A stretch of 64,000 bases of DNA, from contig JAICWO010000008.1 of NCBI GenBank assembly GCA_025934775.1, positions 124,001 to 188,000 of the forward strand, written 5' to 3'. The position numbers and the translations under genes are program-made. The stretch is from Gemmatimonadaceae bacterium. Its GTDB lineage: Bacteria > Gemmatimonadota > Gemmatimonadetes > Gemmatimonadales > Gemmatimonadaceae. Positions 23,365 through 32,210 of this stretch are shown in pieces. The notes below the pieces were generated by a model. The model was not told where the DNA came from and ran no database searches. It saw only the letters and a program-made list of their open reading frames with translations. How positions within the stretch are numbered: position 1 is the stretch's first letter; each line of letters opens with the position of its first letter.

Positions 23365-23900
23365 TCGCTCATCGGCGGCGAGTGGCGGAAGATACCGCTG
23401 AGGCGTGGATGGCCGGCACCGATACCGAAGCGGTCAATCGCTGTCGATGCACTGGTTGACGTCCGAGCGTGCGACAGGTGTCGCGTGATGATCCACGCGA
23501 GCGTGCCGCCGGACGCAGCGCCGATAACCGTGCCCCACAGAAAGTGCTCATTTAGAGTACTGGCACGTAACGCGCATGCCGAGCAGTTGCCGGGACGGGC
23601 CGTAACCCCACCGATCACGAATCCCGAAACGCTGCCGATCACGGCGCCGAGCACTATCGCTCCGATGTGGCGGTGAGCAACCGAATCCCGACGCGCGGCG
23701 GGCTGAGACCGTTTCTGGCCCATCTGGACTGCCGATGCATGAGCCGTCTCTGGGTAGCCCACGGGCTGCAAGCCCGCTACGTCATGGGCGCTCAGTTCAA
23801 CGGCCTGACTGACTGCGCCGCGAATGGGCGCGGCTGTCACGAATACGCCGAAGAGCAACCTAAGCGTCGCCATTTGCCGACTGCGAGCAGTAATGCTCAT
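23292..23900 (-). CDS. Hypothetical protein with two glycine-zipper membrane segments
   Basis: A 202-residue protein. Residues 10-32 look like a signal peptide (L-R-L-L-F-G-V-F-V-T-A-A-P-I-R-G-A-V-S-Q). Two Gly-rich hydrophobic segments follow: G-A-I-V-L-G-A-V-I-G-S-V-S-G-F-V-I-G-G (near 80) and G-T-V-I-G-A-A-S-G-G-T-L-A-W (near 122). The ATG at 23900 is supported by GAGG about 8 nt upstream. Convergent overlap of 73 nt with the neighbouring glycine-zipper lipoprotein is unusual. GC is lower than in the core genes. No family recognised. Confidence 0.5.
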   Translation of the reverse strand: MSITARSRQMATLRLLFGVFVTAAPIRGAVSQAVELSAHDVAGLQPVGYPETAHASAVQMGQKRSQPAARRDSVAHRHIGAIVLGAVIGSVSGFVIGGVTARPGNCSACALRASTLNEHFLWGTVIGAASGGTLAWIITRHLSHARTSTSASTAIDRFGIGAGHPRLSGIFRHSPPMSDYITTGPLSVSFSDAPAGKHPSHF

Positions 23901-24384
23901 CGCGGACGCCTCACGGAAGTGATCTATGATGCACTGCGGGTTTCAAATTCAGGAATAAGCACGCCACAGCGGTTCCTGTTGCTCATGAGATAGTTGATGA
24001 TTGACAGCACTTCCCTTGATGAATCCCGAGCGCGTGCAAGGCGGGCACGGCCGGCACCGCTCACGCAACAACCAACACACACGAGAATGCGTTGACGGTC
24101 AGCATCACGACACGCGCTGGTAGCGCCGCACCACTGGGCAAGTTGTAGGTTCCTTTCCGATTCGACGAGGAAGCTCGATCGAGGCTCGGTAGTCGAATGT
24201 ACCACCGCCTCGCTGAAGAGCGAACACAGGATCTCAGGGTGATCCGACCGTAGCACACGCAGCATTCCGGGGATCTCTCCATTTGACGCGCGCTTGAATC
24301 TCGGTCGACCACCTCAGTGGGTTTTGAGGTTCACTATCATGGACATTGGACTTGGTTCGGCGTCGAGCCATTCGCAGCGGTCAA
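23901..24384. other. Intergenic stretch, no supported gene
   Basis: Composition is less GC-rich than the core genome. A 113-codon frame on the minus strand (23924-24265) has no signal, domain or ribosome site that I can support. It forms the left flank of the IS256-family element and the start of the accessory island. Confidence 0.5.
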
Positions 24385-25787
24385 GTGCAGAAAAGTGTGT
24401 GAATCGCTTCTGGGTGAGTGAAATCAGGCAGCGGGCATGAGCGGATGGGTCGTGAGGATATTCTCAAGCGCACTCACGTAGCGCTTGGCGAGCCATTTCT
24501 CGTTGCGTTCCATGGCGAGCGCACTGGCGAGTCGCACGAAGCTCGCCTCGTTGGGGAAGACGCGAATGACCGACGTGCGCCGGCGGACCGCCATGTGATC
24601 GTGCTCGATCCCGTTCGTGCTCTTCACGCGATGCCGCGCGACGGCGTCGGTCAGCGCGAAGACGGTGAGCGTCTCGCCGATCGAGCCCTCGATCCAGTCC
24701 GCCAGCGTCGGCACGGTCGCTCGCCACTCGGCGACGAGCGCCTGGACCCGCAGCTCGGCCAGGGCCCGCGTCGGTGCTCGCCACACATCCTGGAGGCCGT
24801 GCTTCACCGCGTCGCGGCGCGCCTCGCTCGACACGCGATCGAGGGCGTTGCGCAGATAGTGCACTTGGCAGCGCTGATGGATGGCCTCGGGAAAGAAGCG
24901 GCGGATCGCATCGACCAAGCCCGCGTGCTCGTCCGAGACGACGTACTGTACGCCAGTGAGACCGCGTTGCAGCAGCTGTTCGAAGACACGCCGCCAGCCG
25001 AGGCCCGTCTCACTGGGATTGAGCCACACGCCAAGGTGTTCGCGATACCCGTCGGCGCCGACGCCGATCACCCAGAGCACCGCGGTGCTGCGCACCTGGC
25101 CCTCGCGCCGCACCCGCTCGACGTGCGCATCGACAACGAGATAGGGATAGGCCTTCGCACTGAGCGGCCGCGTGCGCCAGGCTGCCAAGTCACCGTCGAG
25201 GCGTTTCGTGAGCGCGCTGATCTCCGACGCCGACACGCTCGCGCCGCACAACGTCTCCACCACCGTGCTCACTTTCCGCGTCGACACGCCTTGGATGTAG
25301 AGCTCCACGAGCGTCGCGACGAGCGCCTGCTCGCTGCGTTGGTCGCGCGCGAAGAGCGAGGGCTGAAAGCGGCCGGCCCGGTCGCGCGGAATGCGGAGCT
25401 CGAGCGTCCCGACGCGCGTGGTGAACTGCCGCCGGCGGTAGCCGTTGCGGACCCCGCGCCGCTCAGCCGTGCGTTCAAACGGCTGGGCGCCGAGGAACTG
25501 CGTGAACTCCCGTTCGATCGTCTCGTGAATCAACGTGGAGAGCATCAGGCGAAGGGCATCCGCGGGGGCGGCGGCGCTGCCGGTGCCACCCGCGTCTTGC
25601 GGGAGTGTGAGAATTGAAGAATTCTTCGAGAGACTGGTCATCGTGTATCTCCTGGGTTTTGGGGGCGCCAACCCCCGATGAGTGTTTCTGAACACCCAGA
25701 AGATGGACGGTGGCCAGTTCTCGCTTCCAGTCTGGCGACCGTCAGCTCAACCGACCATCGTCTCCGATTCTACACAAATCTCTGCAC
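24385..25787 (-). mobile_element. Complete IS256-family insertion sequence
   Basis: Imperfect terminal inverted repeats bound the element: GTGCAG-AAAAGTGTGTGAATCG at 24385-24406 and, read from the other end, GTGCAGAGATTTGTGTAGAATCG (25787-25765). The core GTGTGTGAATCG is typical of IS256 ends. Length is about 1.4 kb with one transposase gene, normal for the family. I see no matching 8-nt target duplication next to the ends, so the insertion is old or one flank was rearranged. Confidence 0.8.
24424..25641 (-). CDS. IS256-family (mutator-type) transposase
   Basis: A 405-residue full-length transposase. It has the family order: L-I-H-E-T-I-E-R-E-F-T-Q-F-L-G-A near the start, R-N-G-Y-R-R-R, V-G-T-L-E-L-R-I-P-R-D-R-A-G-R-F-Q-P, then Y-L-V-V-D-A-H (first catalytic Asp), V-V-S-D-E-H-A-G-L (second Asp) with the C-x-x-H of R-C-Q-V-H-Y-L-R-N, and the Glu in N-G-I-E-H-D-H. 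ATG 25641 is chosen because AGGAG lies 8 nt before it; an earlier in-frame ATG at 25695 has less support. No frameshift or stop is visible, so it may be active. Confidence 0.93.
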   Translation of the reverse strand: MTSLSKNSSILTLPQDAGGTGSAAAPADALRLMLSTLIHETIEREFTQFLGAQPFERTAERRGVRNGYRRRQFTTRVGTLELRIPRDRAGRFQPSLFARDQRSEQALVATLVELYIQGVSTRKVSTVVETLCGASVSASEISALTKRLDGDLAAWRTRPLSAKAYPYLVVDAHVERVRREGQVRSTAVLWVIGVGADGYREHLGVWLNPSETGLGWRRVFEQLLQRGLTGVQYVVSDEHAGLVDAIRRFFPEAIHQRCQVHYLRNALDRVSSEARRDAVKHGLQDVWRAPTRALAELRVQALVAEWRATVPTLADWIEGSIGETLTVFALTDAVARHRVKSTNGIEHDHMAVRRRTSVIRVFPNEASFVRLASALAMERNEKWLAKRYVSALENILTTHPLMPAA

Positions 25788-26312
25788 ACGACCCGAAGCT
25801 CACCGCAATTCGTGTTGGCACTCGGATAAAGACTCCTATGTCCATTAGATGATGGACCTCAAAGAGGGGCGTGATGCCGCGGTAATGATCGCGACCACGA
25901 TTCTATCTTATTAGTACAAAATGTCAATAGCTACGCGATCAGATTAATGCATCTTAACATCAAAATTATAATGACGACGATCAGCAGCAGTTACTTTCTG
26001 AGTCTCGGAGTATTACTCCTGGGCCCGCCAGCCACAGTGGAGGTTATCCTACTCTTCCTCGCACCTTCTTATTCAACTGTCTTAATGATTATCATCGGAG
26101 GAATCGGGCCGCTTCCACACCCTCTCAACCGATTGCGGTTCCGGCGTACAAAGGCCCGCACCAGCCACGCGCCACTTCGGCAGGTTAGCAGTCACTTCAT
26201 CCGCAAGCCGGCGAATCTGGTCCGTTGCACCCGAGTGGTCACCCGTCGGGCATGTTTGACCCATGGCGCACTCGTGCCTTGATGTCCCGAACACCCGTCC
26301 CAGCGAGGAGCC
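25788..26312. other. AT-rich stretch between two insertion sequences, no supported gene
   Basis: About 525 nt, with the part around 25830-26100 clearly AT-rich compared with everything else in the window (runs such as TTAACATCAAAATTATAATG). An open frame at 25947-26282 begins hydrophobic but ends in shadow-like Arg/Pro sequence and has no ribosome site. This looks like foreign or decaying DNA caught between the IS256 and IS5 copies. Confidence 0.5.
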
Positions 26313-26316
26313 CTAG
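26313..26316. repeat. CTAG target duplication, left of the IS5-family element
   Basis: CTAG here and again at 27182-27185 directly flank the inverted ends AGGTGGTTT and AAACCACTT. IS5-family elements duplicate short C/T-T-A-R type targets, so this is a likely 4-nt target-site duplication. Confidence 0.7.
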
Positions 26317-26324
26317 AGGTGGTT

Positions 26325-26780
26325 TCAAAATTGGCGTAGGGCAATGAGCATGCAGGCCACATGCACGAAGCCGGAATAATTCTCGAGCTTGTTCTCGCAA
26401 CGCGTGACGAGGTGGCGAAAGGCATGCAGCCGCACGTTGGCGCGTTCGACGATCCAGCGGCGCTTGTAGCGACGCGGCCCGCGGCCGTCTTGGCAGCGAT
26501 GCTTGCGCGTGGACAGGCGCGGCGCGATGAGCTGGATACCGCGCTGCTTCACGCGGACCCAGAGTTGCCGGCTGTCGTAGCCGCGAGCGGCGGTGATGCG
26601 CTCGGGCTTCTGCTTTGGCCGGCCACGTCCTGGGCGTGGCACGGCTACCGTCGCGAGCGTCGCTTCGGCGAGCTGGCTCTCGGCGAGATTGGCAGGCGAA
26701 AGGTGCACTCCGAGAGGAATACCCTGGCCGCCGGCCGATACCATAAGCTTTGGCCACTTACCCTTGCGTGCTTTGCCCAT
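26325..26780 (-). CDS. IS5-family transposase, second frame (orfB)
   Basis: 151 codons carrying the C-terminal catalytic part: G-K-W-P-K-L-M-V-S-A-G-G-Q-G-I-P-L-G-V, A-R-G-Y-D-S (Asp of the triad) and Y-K-R-R-W-I-V-E-R (Glu), ending L-I-A-L-R-Q-F. It is in the -1 frame relative to orfA. The true product is probably the frameshift fusion covering 27118 to 26325, with the switch at the four A residues complementary to 26792-26795. The ATG at 26780 would give a fragment lacking the DNA-binding half. Confidence 0.85.
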   Translation of the reverse strand: MGKARKGKWPKLMVSAGGQGIPLGVHLSPANLAESQLAEATLATVAVPRPGRGRPKQKPERITAARGYDSRQLWVRVKQRGIQLIAPRLSTRKHRCQDGRGPRRYKRRWIVERANVRLHAFRHLVTRCENKLENYSGFVHVACMLIALRQF

Positions 26781-27118
26781 GCCAGCGCCCGTTTTATCGA
26801 GGGAGCGAAGGTCCCGTCCATGAACGCCTCACTCCGATCGAGTTGCTGGCCTTCAGCGAGGTCCTTCACGAAGGCACGCCAGAGCGTGAGCCAGACGTCG
26901 GCGCGCTCCCATTCGCCAAGGCGCCAGCACGTGACCGGCCCGGGATACGAGACGGGGAGATCGCGCCATCGTGCGCCCGTGCGGAGGACGCAGAGAATGC
27001 CGTCCACGCGCTGCCGGTCATCGGCGCGAGGCCGAGCGCCCTTCGGCTTTGCGTTCGGCTTCGGGAGATACTTGGAAATTCGCGCCCACGGCTCATCCGT
27101 CAGCTCAGTGCGCATCAC
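26645..27118 (-). CDS. IS5-family transposase, first frame (orfA)
   Basis: 157 codons, of which about the first 110 are genuine: L-T-D-E-P-W-A-R-I-S-K-Y-L-P, I-L-C-V-L-R-T-G-A-R-W-R-D-L-P (helix-turn-helix region) and F-M-D-G-T-F-A-P-S with the first catalytic Asp. Beyond that, orfA drifts into nonsense while the conserved sequence continues in orfB. At I-K-R the mRNA reads ATA-AAA-C, where Lys-tRNA can slip back one base; this matches programmed -1 frameshifting in this IS group. Confidence 0.85.
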   Translation of the reverse strand: MMRTELTDEPWARISKYLPKPNAKPKGARPRADDRQRVDGILCVLRTGARWRDLPVSYPGPVTCWRLGEWERADVWLTLWRAFVKDLAEGQQLDRSEAFMDGTFAPSIKRALAWAKHARVSGQSLWYRPAARVFLSECTFRLPISPRASSPKRRSRR

Positions 27119-27185
27119 GACCTCGCGGGAGAGAGGACGATTTTCCTCTCACACGACCCAGCGAGGGTTTGCAAACCACTTCTAG

Positions 27186-27506
27186 CGTCGTCGCACCAGC
27201 TACGCGGTCTCAGAGACGATCGCTCATGGGGTCCAGTGCGGCCGCCGGACCTCGAACTTGCATGGCCGCAGCTCGCACGGATCTACAGTCAACGGGCCAG
27301 CCGCCGCAGTACCGCCGACGACGAGAAATTGTTCGGGGTGAATTCCTCCGCCACGATTTAATAGGCGGCTAGCGTCGTTTATCGGAATTCCGAACGCCAG
27401 CGCCGCGTATGTAGAATCCCGACACGCGACCACGCGATTTGCGCGCCAAGCCACCGACAGCGCGCGCGGCCTGGGCGCACGACCACGACGGAGTTAGTAT
27501 CTTCTG
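27186..27506. other. Intergenic stretch upstream of lhr, no supported gene
   Basis: 321 nt between the IS5 copy and lhr. A 76-codon minus frame (27224-27454) shows no recognisable feature. Joining the left and right flanks of the IS at CTAG does not restore an obvious gene, so the insertion seems to have hit non-coding DNA. The lhr promoter should lie here but no clear consensus is seen. Confidence 0.4.
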
Positions 27507-30500
27507 ATGCCCCGCAGAACACCCGCCGCACTGAAGCCCTTCCACCCGCTGGTGCGGCGGTGGTTCACTGAAACCCTCGGCGCACCCAGTGCGCCCCAGT
27601 CGCGCGGCTGGCCCGCCATCGCGAGCGGCGACCACACCCTCATCCTCGCGCCGACCGGCACCGGCAAGACGCTCACCGCGTTCCTCTGGGAGCTGAATCA
27701 GCTCATCGTCGATGGGCAGCAGGCGCCGCTCGCGAACGCCGTTCACATTCTCTACATCTCGCCGCTCAAGGCGCTGAACAACGACATTCAGCGCAACCTC
27801 GAGCGCCCGCTCGCCGAACTGGCGGAGCGCTTCGCCGCCGCGGGTGAGCCGTTCCCCGAGATCCGCGTCGCCGTGCGCACGGGCGACACGCCCGCGTCGG
27901 CGCGCGCGCGCATGATCCGCAAGTCGCCGCACATCCTCATCACGACGCCCGAATCGCTGCACATCATGCTCACCACGCAGCGCGGGCGCGGGATGTTCAG
28001 CGGCGTGCGCGCGGTGATCGTCGACGAGATCCACGCGCTCGCGGGCACCAAACGCGGCGCGCATCTCGCGCTCACGCTCGAGCGCCTCGAGCAGATCACC
28101 GCCGCGCCGCCGCAGCGCATCGGCCTCTCGGCCACGCAGCGCCCGCTCGACGAGATCGCGAAATTCCTCGCTGGCCCACCGCCGCGCGAATGCACGGTCG
28201 TCGATTGCGGGCTCGTGAAACAGCTCGAGCTCACGGTGCAGTCGCCGGTCGAGGACCTCGCGCACGTCGGCGGCACGATCTGGTCGTCCGTCACGCCGCT
28301 CGTGCTGCAACACATTCGCGCCGCGCGCACGACGCTCGTCTTCGTCAACAATCGGGCGCAGGCCGAGAAGATGGCCGCGCGGGTGAACGCGCTCGCCGGC
28401 GAGGAGCTCGCGCTGCCGTACCACGGATCGCTCTCGCGCGAGCGGCGGCTGACCCTTGAGCAATCTCTAAAGTCCGGGTCGCTGCGCGCGCTCGTGAGCA
28501 CCAGCTCGCTCGAGCTCGGGATCGACATCGGCTCGGTCGATCTCGTGCTCCAGCTCCAATCGCCCAAGCGCGTCGCCAACGGGCTTCAGCGCGTCGGACG
28601 CGCCGGCCACTCGCTCGACGCAGTGAGCCGCGGCGTGTTCGTCCCCACGTTCCGCGACGACGGCATGGAGCTGCTCGCGATCGTGCACGCGATGCAGGAG
28701 GGCGACGTCGAGCCGACGCGCGTCGTGCAGAACGCGCTCGACGTGCTCGCCCAGGTGATCGTCGCGATGGTCGCCGTCGACGACGATTGGACGAGCGCGG
28801 CGCTCTTCGAGTGCGTGCGGCGCGCGTATCCCTACCACGCGCTCACGCGCGCCGCGTTCGACGAAGTGCTCGCGATGCTCGCCGGCAAGTATCCCTCCGA
28901 CGTCGCCGCGGAGCTCGACGCGCGCCTGAGTTGGGATCGCGTCACCGACCGTCTGTCGCCGGCGCGCAGCGCGCGCATGGTCGCGATCATCTCCGGCGGC
29001 ACGATCCCGGACCGCGGCCTCTACACCGTCAACCTTCCCGATCGCACCCGTCTCGGCGAGCTCGATGAAGAGTTCGTGCACGAGACGCGCGTCGGCGACG
29101 TCTTTCAGCTCGGCTCATCCACCTGGCGCGTCGATGCGATCGAGCACGATCGCGTGATCGTGACGCCGGCACCCGGCGCGCCGGCGCGGATGCCCTTCTG
29201 GCACGGCGAGTACGCGGCGCGCTCGCCGCATCTCGCCCCGCGCGTCGGCGAGCTCCGGCGCGAGCTCGCCGCCGTGCGTACCGCGGAACAGGTCTCCGCG
29301 CTCGCCAAGCGCTACGTCGCGGACGACGCGACCGTCGCCTCCCTCGCCGAGTACGTGCACCAGCAGAACGTCGCGACGGACGGAGTGCCGGACGATCGCG
29401 TGCTCGTCGTCGAACAATTCCGGGACGAGACCGACGCGTTGCGTGTGGTGCTGCACGCGCCGTTCGGCGGACGCGTGAACGCGCCGTGGGGCATGGCGCT
29501 CGCGAATCGCGTACGCGAATGGCTCGCCGATCAGGGGCGCGCCGCGCGCGACGGGCCGAACTTCGAGCTCCAGGTGCAGACCACCGACGACGGTATCATG
29601 CTGCGGCTCCCCAATCTGCGCGAGCCGCTTCCGTTGTCGCTGATTCGCGAGCTCGGCGTCGCCGAAGCGGAGCAGCGCGTCCTGAGCGAAGTGGGATCAT
29701 CGTCGCTCTTTGGAGCGCGCTTCAGAATGAACGCCGGCCGCGCACTGCTGCTCCCGCGCGGCACGCCGTGGCGGCGCATGCCGCTCTGGCTGCAACGCCT
29801 CAAGGCGCTCGATCTGCTCGAGGCGGTCAAGGAATTCCCGTCATTTCCAATTCTGGTCGAGACGTACCGCGACGTGCTGCAGGACGCGTTCGACATGCCG
29901 TCGCTGGCGCGCGTGCTCGAGCAGCTCTCGGTCGGCGACATCGGGCTGCGCGCGGTGAACACCGCCGCGCCGTCGCCCTTCGCCGCATCGCTCCAGTTCG
30001 GATTCGTGATGGACTGGATGTACGCCGATGACGCACCGCGCGCCGAGCAGCGCGCGGCGCTGTTGTCGCTCGATCGCGCGCTGCTCGACGAGTTGATGGG
30101 CGCCGCCGGGGCGGACGAGTCCACGCTCGCGATGCTGGAGTCGATGCTCGCACGACGCCGCGGGGCCGCGCCCGGCTCGCGCGCGCGCAGCGCCGATGAG
30201 CTCGCGGCGCTGCTCGATCGCGCCGGCGATCTCGCGTTGGACGAGCTTCGCGCGCGCGTGGCGACCGACGACGAAGGCGTGCGCGGCGATCCGCTCGCCG
30301 AGCTGCTCGATCGCGATCGCGCAATCGGCATCGACATTCCGACCGCGAACGGTGCAGCGCGTCGCATCATTCTCACGGAGAGCTATCCGCGCTACGTCGC
30401 CGCGTTCGGAGCCGACTTGCTGGCGACGGTGTACCGAGGTATGGCATTTATCGCCATAGGAGCCTCGGACATCGTTCCCGACTCGCTGCGCGCACCGGTG

Positions 30501-32111
30501 CTGACGCAAGCCGCCGCGCGCCGCGAGCTGCTCGTGCGTTGGATGTCGCTCGCCGGCCCGATATCGATCGACGACGTGCTCGCGCGCTATGCACTCGACG
30601 CTGTCTGGGTTCGCGACCGACTCGACGAATGGACGCGCGCCGGAAAGCTCGTGCGCGGCGCGTTCGGCGGCGATGCATCGGTGGCCCGGTGGTCCTCTCG
30701 GCGTTTGCTCGAGCAGGCGCGCCGGCGCGAGCTCGCGCACGCTCGGCGCCAGATCGAGGCTGTGGACCTGAGCCGCTTCGCGCGCTTCATGCAGCGGTGG
30801 CAGTATCTCGATCCGACGACGCACGGCTCCGGCGACGAAGGAACCGTACGCGCGATTCGCCAGTTGTACGGCGTCGCGCGCCCCGCCGAGCTGTGGGAGC
30901 GCGAGTATTTCCCCGCGCGCGTCGAGGAATACGACGATGACGCACTCTCGCGTCTCATTGCCGCCGGTGAGCTGGTGTGGATCGGCGGCAGCGGCGATGC
31001 AAAGCCGGACGAAGCCGCGAACCTCTCGACCGTGCGGTGGCTGCGCCGCGGCACCGCGCGCGCGTGGATTCCCGCAATCGCGCAGCGGCCGCTCAGCGAC
31101 CATGCCAAGCGCGTGCTCGAGTCGCTCGAGCGTGACGGCGCCTCGTTCTTCGACGAGCTGCTCGCGACCACCGTGCTCACCTCTCGCCGTCTGCGCGATG
31201 CGCTGCGAGAGCTGGTCGGGGCCGGGCTCGTCACGAATGACTCCGTCGGATCGCTGCGAGCGGTCGTGCGCTGGCGTCCAACGATCTCGCCTCGCGACCG
31301 CATGCAGCCCGACCCCACGCGCTGGCTCCCGGCCGACTTCACGCCATCAGCAAATCGTCATGTGGTACAGCGGCGGCCGAATCTTCGTCGTCTGCCAAAG
31401 TGGAAGCGGCCGGACTCCGCGGCCGCCGAACCGACTACCTGGCCGGGCCGATGGTCGCTCGTGCAAGTACCGCGCGTGCTCGGTCCGGACGTCTCGGAAG
31501 ACGAGTGGGCGGACATTCTCGCGCGGCAGCTTCTCGATCGATATGGAATCGTGTCGCGCGAGATGTGGCGCCGCGAACGCCCCGCGATCTCCTGGCGCGC
31601 GATCTACCGCGAGCTCAAGCGCCTCGAGTTTCGCGGCGAAGTGCGACGCGGATATTTCGTGCGCGGCCTCTCGGGCGCGCAGTTCGCGCTGCCACACGCC
31701 GTCGAGCTGTTGCGCGCGACTGATGATGCCGGCGCTGAACCGAACGCGATCGTCATCGCGGCAAGCGATCCCGCGAACGTGTACAACCTGCCCGCTCCCG
31801 CCGACCCCGCACGCGACGCATTCGTGCGCCCGCGCGCCCGCGGCGCGCTGCTCGTGACGGTCGGCGGCGTGGTCGTCATGATCGCCGAGCGGCGCGGGTC
31901 GCGCGTGAACGTCCGGCCGGATGCCGATCCGTCGCTCGTCGAGCGCGCCGCGGCGGCGCTCGTCGCGCACCTCACCGCCCGGTCATCACGCGACATCATT
32001 CTCGAATCGATCGATGGCCAGCCGGCGGCGGCGAGCTCGTACGCCGAAGCCTTCCTCGCCGCCGGCTTCCGCCGCGGCACCGGCGGGCTGCGGTATTATA
32101 GAAATATCTAA
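27507..32111 (+). CDS. lhr: Lhr-family (large helicase-related) DEAD/H-box ATPase
   Basis: A 1534-residue superfamily 2 helicase of the long Lhr type. Motif I is A-P-T-G-T-G-K-T near residue 50, motif II V-D-E-I-H near 172, motif III S-A-T-Q, and the second RecA domain has S-T-S-S-L-E-L-G-I-D-I-G and Q-R-V-G-R-A-G-H. A winged helix and the large Lhr C-terminal domain follow. Lhr unwinds DNA:RNA or DNA with 3'-5' polarity and acts in DNA repair; long forms of about 1500 residues are common in bacteria. It stands alone, convergent with the DUF2723 gene. No nuclease or ligase partner is adjacent. Confidence 0.93.
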   Translation: MPRRTPAALKPFHPLVRRWFTETLGAPSAPQSRGWPAIASGDHTLILAPTGTGKTLTAFLWELNQLIVDGQQAPLANAVHILYISPLKALNNDIQRNLERPLAELAERFAAAGEPFPEIRVAVRTGDTPASARARMIRKSPHILITTPESLHIMLTTQRGRGMFSGVRAVIVDEIHALAGTKRGAHLALTLERLEQITAAPPQRIGLSATQRPLDEIAKFLAGPPPRECTVVDCGLVKQLELTVQSPVEDLAHVGGTIWSSVTPLVLQHIRAARTTLVFVNNRAQAEKMAARVNALAGEELALPYHGSLSRERRLTLEQSLKSGSLRALVSTSSLELGIDIGSVDLVLQLQSPKRVANGLQRVGRAGHSLDAVSRGVFVPTFRDDGMELLAIVHAMQEGDVEPTRVVQNALDVLAQVIVAMVAVDDDWTSAALFECVRRAYPYHALTRAAFDEVLAMLAGKYPSDVAAELDARLSWDRVTDRLSPARSARMVAIISGGTIPDRGLYTVNLPDRTRLGELDEEFVHETRVGDVFQLGSSTWRVDAIEHDRVIVTPAPGAPARMPFWHGEYAARSPHLAPRVGELRRELAAVRTAEQVSALAKRYVADDATVASLAEYVHQQNVATDGVPDDRVLVVEQFRDETDALRVVLHAPFGGRVNAPWGMALANRVREWLADQGRAARDGPNFELQVQTTDDGIMLRLPNLREPLPLSLIRELGVAEAEQRVLSEVGSSSLFGARFRMNAGRALLLPRGTPWRRMPLWLQRLKALDLLEAVKEFPSFPILVETYRDVLQDAFDMPSLARVLEQLSVGDIGLRAVNTAAPSPFAASLQFGFVMDWMYADDAPRAEQRAALLSLDRALLDELMGAAGADESTLAMLESMLARRRGAAPGSRARSADELAALLDRAGDLALDELRARVATDDEGVRGDPLAELLDRDRAIGIDIPTANGAARRIILTESYPRYVAAFGADLLATVYRGMAFIAIGASDIVPDSLRAPVLTQAAARRELLVRWMSLAGPISIDDVLARYALDAVWVRDRLDEWTRAGKLVRGAFGGDASVARWSSRRLLEQARRRELAHARRQIEAVDLSRFARFMQRWQYLDPTTHGSGDEGTVRAIRQLYGVARPAELWEREYFPARVEEYDDDALSRLIAAGELVWIGGSGDAKPDEAANLSTVRWLRRGTARAWIPAIAQRPLSDHAKRVLESLERDGASFFDELLATTVLTSRRLRDALRELVGAGLVTNDSVGSLRAVVRWRPTISPRDRMQPDPTRWLPADFTPSANRHVVQRRPNLRRLPKWKRPDSAAAEPTTWPGRWSLVQVPRVLGPDVSEDEWADILARQLLDRYGIVSREMWRRERPAISWRAIYRELKRLEFRGEVRRGYFVRGLSGAQFALPHAVELLRATDDAGAEPNAIVIAASDPANVYNLPAPADPARDAFVRPRARGALLVTVGGVVVMIAERRGSRVNVRPDADPSLVERAAAALVAHLTARSSRDIILESIDGQPAAASSYAEAFLAAGFRRGTGGLRYYRNI

Positions 32112-32112
32112 T

Positions 32113-32210
32113 CCGTCATCCCGAGGGAGCGAAGCGGCCGAGGGATCTTCCCTCTGAGTCGCGACCCCGGCCGGCACGCAAGATTCTCCGCTGCGCTCGA
32201 AATGACACGG
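32113..32210. repeat. Intergenic palindromic repeat between convergent genes
   Basis: CCGTCATCCCGAG-GGAGCGAAGCGG at the left is mirrored by CCGCTGCGCTCGAAATGACACGG at the right. The halves form an imperfect stem filling the space between the lhr stop and the DUF2723 stop. Repeats of this kind (TCATTTCGAGCG...CGCTCGAAATGA) are scattered in intergenic DNA of many phyla and can act as bidirectional transcription ends; that role is inference here. Confidence 0.65.

Larger units (their letters stand above)
26317..27181 (-). mobile_element. IS5-family insertion sequence with target duplication
   Basis: 865 bp bounded by inverted ends: AGGTGGTTTCAAAATTGG at the left and, reading inwards from the right, AAGTGGTTTGCAAACC; the first 12 positions agree except at two. 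CTAG flanks both ends. The transposase is in two overlapping frames as in the IS427/IS1031 groups. The clean ends and duplication show a recent, intact insertion. Confidence 0.85.

Noticed and set aside
24418-25617. 399-codon plus frame through the IS256 element
   Set aside because: Antisense to an intact transposase.
25947-26282. 111-codon frame in AT-rich DNA
   Set aside because: Begins hydrophobic, then becomes shadow-like; no ribosome site or homologous pattern that I can name.
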